A stretch of DNA of 20,980 bases from a virus. Position numbers and translations under genes: made by a program. Of this stretch, positions 11,290 to 18,013 are shown piece by piece. The DNA lies in the IMG/VR virus record IMGVR_UViG_3300005613_000483, positions 1-20,980 of that record. One strand, 5' to 3'. The first letter of the stretch is position 1; the number at the start of each line of letters is the position of its first letter. The notes beneath the pieces are model-generated. The model searched no databases. It had not been told where the DNA came from and was given only the letters and a program-made list of their open reading frames with translations.

Positions 11290-12480
11290 ATGATTACGCA
11301 AAAAGATCGAGACATTTTAAAGGAAATTGGAATTAAACAGCTTTTAGATATTGTGTTGGACAGTAAAATAATCAAAGAACAGCTTACATTTAAAGAGCAT
11401 ATTGATTTCTGTAAATTTGTTATGAATCTTACGTATGAAGAAGTTATCACTCTAGTAGTCACTGAAGATATAAAAGATTTTGAAAGTAAGTTTAAGAAGT
11501 TTTTAAAATATGGATTTGCAGCAATTGCAGGACTTGCCATTGCTGTTTCTGGACCTGTTGGTTGGGCTGGTGCAGCAGTAGCTCCACCACTTGCTATGTT
11601 TGTATTATATATCTTTAGAAAACTAACAGATACATGTTCAAGATCATGCATAAATAAATTCCCAATGTCTACTGAAAGAAAAATTTGCAGATATGAATGT
11701 CAAGTCACTGCAACTCGTCGTATTGTTAATGACCTTAGATCAGAAATGACAAAATGTGGTCAATTTGCAAACCCTCAGGCATGTGAGAAAAAACTAAGAA
11801 AAGAATATGTTAAATGGAGTAGAAGATTACAACAACAAATAATTAAATTACGTTCAGCTCAACTTGGAAGAGAAGAAAAAAGAAGAAAGAAACGACAGAA
11901 AGAATTATCAAAAAGAGCTAAAGCTTTAGCAGCTAGTTATCATATTCCTCAATCACAGATAGTTAAATTAGTTAGTGAAAGTAGTGATATTAGAAATTCT
12001 CTAACTTTTAGAAAACATATTAAATTATATAATGCCGTGTCTTCAATATCTGAGGAAGACCCGGGATTAATAGTTAAACCCCCAAAAATTGATCCAAATA
12101 TGGAAAAAAAAGTTCGTACAGCTCTTTACTTAGGATTATGGGTTTTACCGGTTCCATTCTTTAATGATATTGTCAATTATATAATTAAAAAATATAATTT
12201 TTCGTGTGTTAGTAAGTGTGTATCTCAAAGGAAATTTAGTAGGAGATTGTGTTACCATCAATGTAGTTATTTGTCTGCTAGATATGCCGTAAGTATTTTA
12301 AATAAGCAATTGCCTCTTTGTAATAAAGCTAAGAAACCAGTTAGTTGTAAGAAAAAAGTTTTCAAAATGCTTGAAGACTGGAAGCAAAGAGAAGTGGAAG
12401 CTAAGATTAAATTTGAAGCTACCTTAAAAGATGAGATAACAAAAGCTAAACAAAGAAATATACAGGGTGCTAAAAAATAA
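11290..12480 (+). CDS. Cys-module protein C, internally duplicated
   Basis: This 396-residue protein has AGAGG 8 bases before the ATG. It is built of two similar halves, about residues 10-190 and 210-375. Each has a helical N-part with a shared block (LTFKEHIDF at 32-40, LTFRKHIKL at 238-246), a hydrophobic segment (76-109, with AAIAGLAIAVSGPVGWAG; 278-299, with LYLGLWVLPVPF) and a six-cysteine module. Module 1 is C116, C120, C133, C137, C156, C165; module 2 is C306, C310, C321, C325, C344, C353. In both, C4 to C5 is exactly x18 and C5 to C6 exactly x8. The linker 195-212 is very basic (EEKRRKKRQKELSKRAK). The gene lies between gp25-like and gp6-like baseplate genes. A disulfide- or metal-stabilised, possibly membrane-inserting virion protein is a reasonable inference; no known family is recognised. 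Confidence 0.75.
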   Translation: MITQKDRDILKEIGIKQLLDIVLDSKIIKEQLTFKEHIDFCKFVMNLTYEEVITLVVTEDIKDFESKFKKFLKYGFAAIAGLAIAVSGPVGWAGAAVAPPLAMFVLYIFRKLTDTCSRSCINKFPMSTERKICRYECQVTATRRIVNDLRSEMTKCGQFANPQACEKKLRKEYVKWSRRLQQQIIKLRSAQLGREEKRRKKRQKELSKRAKALAASYHIPQSQIVKLVSESSDIRNSLTFRKHIKLYNAVSSISEEDPGLIVKPPKIDPNMEKKVRTALYLGLWVLPVPFFNDIVNYIIKKYNFSCVSKCVSQRKFSRRLCYHQCSYLSARYAVSILNKQLPLCNKAKKPVSCKKKVFKMLEDWKQREVEAKIKFEATLKDEITKAKQRNIQGAKK

Positions 12481-13151
12481 TGACAATGCAAAAATATGAA
12501 AGAATATATGACTATATTCATGAGTACCAAAATTTAGTATATGAATATTACAGTAAGCATGTAGTATCTTTTTTAGTTACATATTATAATTTAAACTTAG
12601 ATGAAACAATTTGGGAAAATGAAGATGTTTTTGGTGGAGCATATGAGCAAGTTGGTAATTTGACTGGAATCAAAAGAAACAAAATTCTAGTGTTGCCCAT
12701 TTTTTATATTGAAGATATTACAACCGCTTTTGATGGTCAAGAAACTGGCTATAATAAAGAGAGTGAAACCACTTTCGTCTTTCCTAGTACATATGATTTT
12801 AGACCATACCCGCATGATATAATTAAACTTGAGCAAAATTTTTTAAGACCATCAAATGATGTCTACCCACTATTTGAAGTAACTGGTGTTGAAATTCACC
12901 CAAATACTGATAAAAGATTTTGGAAACTTAAATGTCAAGTTTTTCAAAGTGAAACTCTGGAGTCAGTTGATAACCAAATTGCTAACATATATTCATTTGT
13001 TGAGTATGATAAAAAAATACATAATATTCCAGACTCGCAATTTATTGCTAGGCTCCTTTTAAAAGATTCAAATTTAAAACCTACTTTAAATGATTTACAT
13101 GACGATAGAGTTGGATTCTATTTTACTCAACGTACACCATTAGTTTGTTAG
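12480..13151 (+). CDS. Putative baseplate/virion structural protein
   Basis: This 223-residue protein's ATG overlaps the previous stop codon (TAATG); a second ATG at 12486 is also possible. The N-terminal third is aromatic and helical (YERIYDYIHEYQNLVYEYYS). The middle is beta-rich (KILVLPIFYIEDITTAFDGQ). The C-terminal half has FRPYPHDIIKLEQNF, YPLFEVTGVEIHPNTDKRFW and KLKCQVFQSETL. Similar stretches occur, from memory, in structural proteins of large phages, and the position just before the gp6/J-like gene is where T4 gene 53 stands relative to gene 6 in function, but I cannot show homology with gp53. It has no enzyme motif. A ribosome site for the next gene (AGGAG) follows its stop directly. 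Confidence 0.68.
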   Translation: MTMQKYERIYDYIHEYQNLVYEYYSKHVVSFLVTYYNLNLDETIWENEDVFGGAYEQVGNLTGIKRNKILVLPIFYIEDITTAFDGQETGYNKESETTFVFPSTYDFRPYPHDIIKLEQNFLRPSNDVYPLFEVTGVEIHPNTDKRFWKLKCQVFQSETLESVDNQIANIYSFVEYDKKIHNIPDSQFIARLLLKDSNLKPTLNDLHDDRVGFYFTQRTPLVC

Positions 13152-13161
13152 GAGATAAAGG

Positions 13162-15630
13162 ATGTCTGATATATTATCAAGTCAAATTTATCTTTCTCGA
13201 GATTCTATTAGAGAGCAGATAAGTAATGAAATAAAAGAATATTTAGAACTTGAAAATGTGGATCTAACGAAATCATCATTTCTTAGTTTCTTAGTTGATA
13301 CCATTTCTACATTAACTGGAAACTTATTATTCTATCAACTATCAGCTTATCGAGAATTTTTTCTTACAAAGGCTCAATTGCCCGAGTCGATTTTAAATCT
13401 TTCCCCTTTTTTAGGATATAATACTAGAGAAGCTACCCCTGCGACAGTTAATGTTTTAATGACAATTCCATTCGGATTTGATGATCCATTAAGTCAATTT
13501 TCAATTCCGGAAGGATTTCAATTTAATGCAGATAATGAAATTATATTTCGCACTTATTATACCACAACAGTCGAAGTTACAAATAATGCGACTGTTAAAA
13601 TTCAAGTTGTTGAGGATAATAAAAAATTTAATTTACCCGTTGATGTTGGTACTGATTCATTTAGTTTTGTATTACCTTTAAGACAACTTTCAGAAGTAGA
13701 ACAGGAATTTCAAATTGATAGTGATATACAACAATTTCAATTTGTTACATTAGATGTACCAATAGAAGGAGAGGTGTCATCTTTAGAAGTAAACGTTCAA
13801 GAACCTGGTAGTTCAGCACTTACTTTATGGACTGAATTTAATAGTCTTTTTTTAATGAGTAATATTGATAAAGGGTATGTATCAAGAAGAACAGATACAG
13901 GAAGAAAATTAACATTTGGTAATGGACTAATTGGAGTTCAACCAACTCCTGGTTCAACAGTTTTTGTTACAAGTCTGGTTACCAACGGTGCTGAAGGAAA
14001 TGTTATTGCTGGCTCTATTAGTGATGGTGAAAGAATTTATGTACAAACTTTAGCTGGTTTAAATCAAGTAGTAAATTATGAAGTAACAAATACCTCTGCT
14101 GCGTTTGGTGGAGAAGATGAGGAATCACTTGAGGAAGTAAGAAGAAATTCAATTGCTTCATTGACAGCATTAAATAGGTTAGTCACTGGTGGTGATTATG
14201 AAAATATAGATGTGATTGTTTCTGGATCTCCCATTGCACAAAATTCTTTACCTGTTTTAAAAAGATCTGATTTACAAGTAAATGAAATTAATCTATTTAG
14301 TGGAATTTTGTTTGGTAGTGGGGCAACAGAAATTGATAACTTAGTTCCCACTAGAAATGCAGTTTTTAATTTATCTCCTGGTACTACAAAAATTTATCGA
14401 GATGATTTAATTACTATTGGAGATAGTCAATATTATAATATATTTGATATTAGTATTAATCTACTTAATACAGTGGGTGAATATGAATATATTATTTTTG
14501 AAGTTGAAGTTATCCCTGCTCTTGAAACTAGTTATGCATCTACCTTTGATATTTATACAGATAAACTTGAAGTTATAAGATCAGGAACACAAGGAATTTT
14601 TAAACTTCATTACAAATCAACAGAAAGTACTGCAGATCTGGCAAAATGCGAGATGTTGACTAAATCTAGTGGTTCAGTCAAAACTATGACAAATGACTCA
14701 ACTGGTGGGTATTTCATATATACATTTGACCCTTATACTGATATACCCTCTGGAGAGCAAACATATGAGTTTACAGTAAGTGATCCAACTAATTTTCCGG
14801 TAGCAACATATTCTAATAAAGTAACTTTTAGGCGTGATCTTAGTACATATATGAGATCAAATCTTGTTGATGCTACAACAATTATAGTTTATGATGTTCC
14901 GGTTATAGAAAAAGAATATTATGATTCAATTAATAAAAGAGATTTTGAATTAGAAGTTCTACAATTACTTATTAGTTCAATGGATTTATCTTCTAATAAA
15001 ATGTTAACTGACTTTACTAATATTAAGTTTACAAATACGTATGGTCTTTTACAGAATTTAACACTAAACGAGACTACTGTCAGCGATATTGTTGATATTG
15101 TTACAACTGTCCCAGGAACTTGTTCTGTAGGGGATAGATTTATATTCTCACCATTAAGCGGTAATGTCGAACATCAAGATAATATAATAAAGTGTATTGA
15201 TTCTACTAATATAACTTTCATTTATGAGGAAGCAACAGCAGATACTATAGCTTATGTTACAAATAAAGGAGCTAAATATATATTTTCTGAGAGAGGTTGG
15301 ATTACACTACCAGAATATACAATACCTCTTAAACTTGAAATTGAAGTATTTAGAGATGTGACATATAGTGGTACTTTAACTGACACAGTGCGTACCACTG
15401 TTTTTGAAGCTTTTCAAGATAGGTTCGGAACTAATGCTACTATATATAGATCAGAAATTATTGATGTAGTACAAGAAATAGAAGGCGTAAGTCATTGTAG
15501 ATTAAGAAAACCAGAAACTAGTATTTTCTTTAATTTTGATCTCAAAGATTTAACTGAAGAACAGCTTTTACGATATGGACCCGAATATATCTTTTTCAAA
15601 GAGGAGGATATTACTGTTAGGGTAATATAA
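13162..15630 (+). CDS. Baseplate J/gp6-like wedge protein
   Basis: This 822-residue protein starts 8 bases after AGGAG. It is a baseplate wedge subunit of the gp6/J class, which dimerises to form the inner ring around the hub. N-terminal signs are IREQISNEIKEYLELEN, a helix through LSFLVDTISTLTGNLLFYQL (41-60), and LNLSPFLGYNTREATPA (78-94), the usual start of these proteins. The family hallmark GGEDEESLEEVRRNSIASL leading into RLVTGGDYENI lies at 316-349. Residues about 410-570 look like an inserted beta-rich, Ig-like stretch (VGEYEYIIFEVEVIP, GEQTYEFTVSDP), which may explain a length above that of T4 gp6 (660). The C-terminus (LKLEIEVFRDVTYSGT, SEIIDVVQEIEGVSHCRLR) matches the family end domain. 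Confidence 0.85.
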   Translation: MSDILSSQIYLSRDSIREQISNEIKEYLELENVDLTKSSFLSFLVDTISTLTGNLLFYQLSAYREFFLTKAQLPESILNLSPFLGYNTREATPATVNVLMTIPFGFDDPLSQFSIPEGFQFNADNEIIFRTYYTTTVEVTNNATVKIQVVEDNKKFNLPVDVGTDSFSFVLPLRQLSEVEQEFQIDSDIQQFQFVTLDVPIEGEVSSLEVNVQEPGSSALTLWTEFNSLFLMSNIDKGYVSRRTDTGRKLTFGNGLIGVQPTPGSTVFVTSLVTNGAEGNVIAGSISDGERIYVQTLAGLNQVVNYEVTNTSAAFGGEDEESLEEVRRNSIASLTALNRLVTGGDYENIDVIVSGSPIAQNSLPVLKRSDLQVNEINLFSGILFGSGATEIDNLVPTRNAVFNLSPGTTKIYRDDLITIGDSQYYNIFDISINLLNTVGEYEYIIFEVEVIPALETSYASTFDIYTDKLEVIRSGTQGIFKLHYKSTESTADLAKCEMLTKSSGSVKTMTNDSTGGYFIYTFDPYTDIPSGEQTYEFTVSDPTNFPVATYSNKVTFRRDLSTYMRSNLVDATTIIVYDVPVIEKEYYDSINKRDFELEVLQLLISSMDLSSNKMLTDFTNIKFTNTYGLLQNLTLNETTVSDIVDIVTTVPGTCSVGDRFIFSPLSGNVEHQDNIIKCIDSTNITFIYEEATADTIAYVTNKGAKYIFSERGWITLPEYTIPLKLEIEVFRDVTYSGTLTDTVRTTVFEAFQDRFGTNATIYRSEIIDVVQEIEGVSHCRLRKPETSIFFNFDLKDLTEEQLLRYGPEYIFFKEEDITVRVI

Positions 15631-15632
15631 TT

Positions 15633-16745
15633 ATGGAACAACTACTTAAAAAGGCTAATATAAAAGATTCACAAATTAAGAGTCTTATAACAAAAATAGT
15701 TGCTAAAAATTTAAGTTCTCTTTCTGAACCATGTTATTATCCCGAACTCAAAAAACATTATTATGATTTTCTCAAACTAACTGGATTGACTGAGAATGAT
15801 GTAAAACAATTTACAAAAAGACGTTGGGCTGGTAGAAAAGAAATTAGATTTTTAACACATAACCAACCTGCTGCAAACTTTTATATTTTTCTAATGCAAT
15901 ATTTTTTAAGTAAAAGAGATAAAATCGCGTACCAACATTTTATGATATTTTTTATTATTAGATATTATGCGAATCTAATGCATAAAAGTTTTAAATATTG
16001 TAATGATGATACATTTAAATATGCTTTAGATATCTTAACAAAAACTCACTTATTTGTTAGAGAAAAAACTATTCCTAGTGCTCTCTATTATGTTGCTAAT
16101 GAAATGATTAGACGTTGGACAAGAGGATTAAGAACTAATGATTTAGATAGTATATCAAGGTTTATGCAAGATAGTAGAACTAGGGTTTCTCAAAGTATGA
16201 AAAGTTTTGCCTCAACATATTATAAAGCTTCTGAGGAAGGTAAGGGACTTAAAACTGCGGAGGAACCAACTGACGATGAAGAAAACGAATATCAATATAA
16301 AGCTACAGAAAAAAGTGCTAAGTTAGTTGATGACATTACTAGAAAGATTACTGTATATAGATTTACAGATCATAAAATTCAAGAGGATGCTCGGAGGTTA
16401 TCTAAGATAAGTTCATCACTTGCAACTCAAATTGTAAGTAAACTTAATAACACAAAACATTCAGATAATATAAGAATTATTCTAAAGATATTTATTAAAG
16501 ATCTAAAAGACTCTTCATCTTTATGTGGAAAAAAATATGAGGGGTATGTAAGACAATTAATGTCTATTAAAAGAACTAAAATGAAAATTTATTTTAAACA
16601 GCAAGTGAATATATTATTACTAACCTTATTGGATGAAATAGGTTACAAAAAGAAATATAGCAAAGTCACTTCACAAACTCAATTCCTAATTAATTTGTTT
16701 CTCGCCTATTATTTAACTATGATATTAAGACGTACTGTATGTTAA
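15633..16745 (+). CDS. Helical structural-module protein, unknown
   Basis: This 370-residue protein's ATG lies 2 bases after the gp6-like stop, so it is probably coupled to it; the Shine-Dalgarno is weak (AGGG about 12 bases away). The protein is basic and almost wholly helical. Residues 100-140 are aromatic and hydrophobic (AANFYIFLMQYFLSKRDK, HFMIFFIIRYYANLMH). A charged acidic patch (EEPTDDEENEYQYKATEK) lies near 210-228, and the C-terminus is hydrophobic (INLFLAYYLTMILRRTVC). No motif identifies a function. As the last gene of the plus-strand tail block it is likely a virion or assembly protein. Its stop overlaps the stop of the converging gene by three bases, and no terminator separates them. 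Confidence 0.7.
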   Translation: MEQLLKKANIKDSQIKSLITKIVAKNLSSLSEPCYYPELKKHYYDFLKLTGLTENDVKQFTKRRWAGRKEIRFLTHNQPAANFYIFLMQYFLSKRDKIAYQHFMIFFIIRYYANLMHKSFKYCNDDTFKYALDILTKTHLFVREKTIPSALYYVANEMIRRWTRGLRTNDLDSISRFMQDSRTRVSQSMKSFASTYYKASEEGKGLKTAEEPTDDEENEYQYKATEKSAKLVDDITRKITVYRFTDHKIQEDARRLSKISSSLATQIVSKLNNTKHSDNIRIILKIFIKDLKDSSSLCGKKYEGYVRQLMSIKRTKMKIYFKQQVNILLLTLLDEIGYKKKYSKVTSQTQFLINLFLAYYLTMILRRTVC

Positions 16746-18004
16746 GTTGAAGCAGTCGTATAAAACGCTTTCTGATCCGCAATCAAAGTAGTTGTTGTAC
16801 TGCTTTTAGTTGGATTTGATCTTGCTTGAACAGTTGCGTTTTCATTAGTTATAGCTTGCCTTTGACCAATAGCTTGATTTTTAGCGAATAATTCTAATTC
16901 TTCTTGTCTTGCTATACTTACTAATCTTGTTCGTTCAGCAGGGACACCAGCTTTGAGAGCTACATTATAGTCTAATATAGCTTTTTTCGTAAAATCATCT
17001 CCTCTATCATCCAAAGCTTTTAAATAACTTCTAACTGTTGGTCTATTAGTAAAAGTATCTGTTCCTTCTTCTGCTAATAAACTAGTATATAAACTAGTAA
17101 AATCAATTCGGACATCAACTATACTAAGTTGTTTTGTGTATGCTATTTGTTGTTGATCACCACCCTTTATTACAGAAACATTTGTAATGACTGCTGGATC
17201 AAGATTATAAATTCCAGCAGCTTTAATTTTATGGAAGAATGGCCAGTTGTATGTTTTTCCATCATCTGATGTTGGAACTGTTAAACATAAAAATACAGCA
17301 AGAGGCCCTATAATATGTCGTTTTGTTGATTCTTCACTTCCTGGATTTGGATTATATAGTCTGACTGTTGCAGTATATGAGGGACTGAAAGCACTATTTC
17401 TCCAAACTTGAGGAAAATCAATTCTATGACCTCCAAGCAATTTATCTACAATTTCAGCTCCGCCACCAAATGATTTTGCTAATTGTGATTCACTATTTGT
17501 TAATTGTGTTTTTAATCCCTGCAAACCTCTAGCAAGTCCAGCACCAGTTTCACCAATGGCCTTTACTCCAGTGCCAATCACCCCTTCCAGACTTTCACCT
17601 GTTGCTATAATTGCTTTCGCTATATTTTCTGCGCCTCCAAGTCCTGTTTTAGCTCCTGTTATTTGTGCTAGTTGAGACATACCCTGAGAAGCAACATTTG
17701 TAAATTGTTGTAAGAAAGTTTCTCCATAATCATTTGTAAATGAGTCAGTTGGAAAGTTATCTGCTAAGAATGCTACCCTTATTGGTACATCAGTTGAGAA
17801 TCCATGATTGCTTAAAATCTTTAGATATTTCTGTTCATCTGGATCTATTCTGAATAATGTAAGACCACTTTCAAAATGAGGTTTACATGGAACAATTTCT
17901 AAAATTGGCATACTGTTGATAATCATTTCGTCACTTACGTGTGAAGCTGGTGGTAGTCCAAATATTCCATTAAAAGGACTTAAAGGTATAATTGATTTTG
18001 GCAT
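16742..18004 (-). CDS. Putative tail tube initiator/cap protein (gp48/gp54-like)
   Basis: This 420-residue protein starts 5 bases after AAGGAG, which overlaps the tape measure stop codon. T4 has gp48 and gp54 directly after the tape measure gene; they join hub and tube. Several features fit: an early SDEMIINSMPILEIVPCKP, a Gly/Ala-rich helical middle (about 105-180, GMSQLAQITGAKTGLGGAEN), then a conserved-looking core WRNSAFSPSYTATVRLYNPN, HIIGPLAVFLCLTVP, FFHKIKAAGIYNLDPAVITN, NVSVIKGGDQ and LSIVDVRIDFTSLY (about 200-310), which is the arrangement of gp48/gp54-type and LysM-less tube-initiator proteins. The C-terminal 110 residues are charged, then Ser/Thr-rich. The call rests on order and pattern. 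Confidence 0.68.
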   Translation of the reverse strand: MPKSIIPLSPFNGIFGLPPASHVSDEMIINSMPILEIVPCKPHFESGLTLFRIDPDEQKYLKILSNHGFSTDVPIRVAFLADNFPTDSFTNDYGETFLQQFTNVASQGMSQLAQITGAKTGLGGAENIAKAIIATGESLEGVIGTGVKAIGETGAGLARGLQGLKTQLTNSESQLAKSFGGGAEIVDKLLGGHRIDFPQVWRNSAFSPSYTATVRLYNPNPGSEESTKRHIIGPLAVFLCLTVPTSDDGKTYNWPFFHKIKAAGIYNLDPAVITNVSVIKGGDQQQIAYTKQLSIVDVRIDFTSLYTSLLAEEGTDTFTNRPTVRSYLKALDDRGDDFTKKAILDYNVALKAGVPAERTRLVSIARQEELELFAKNQAIGQRQAITNENATVQARSNPTKSSTTTTLIADQKAFYTTAST

Positions 18005-18013
18005 TTTATCTCC

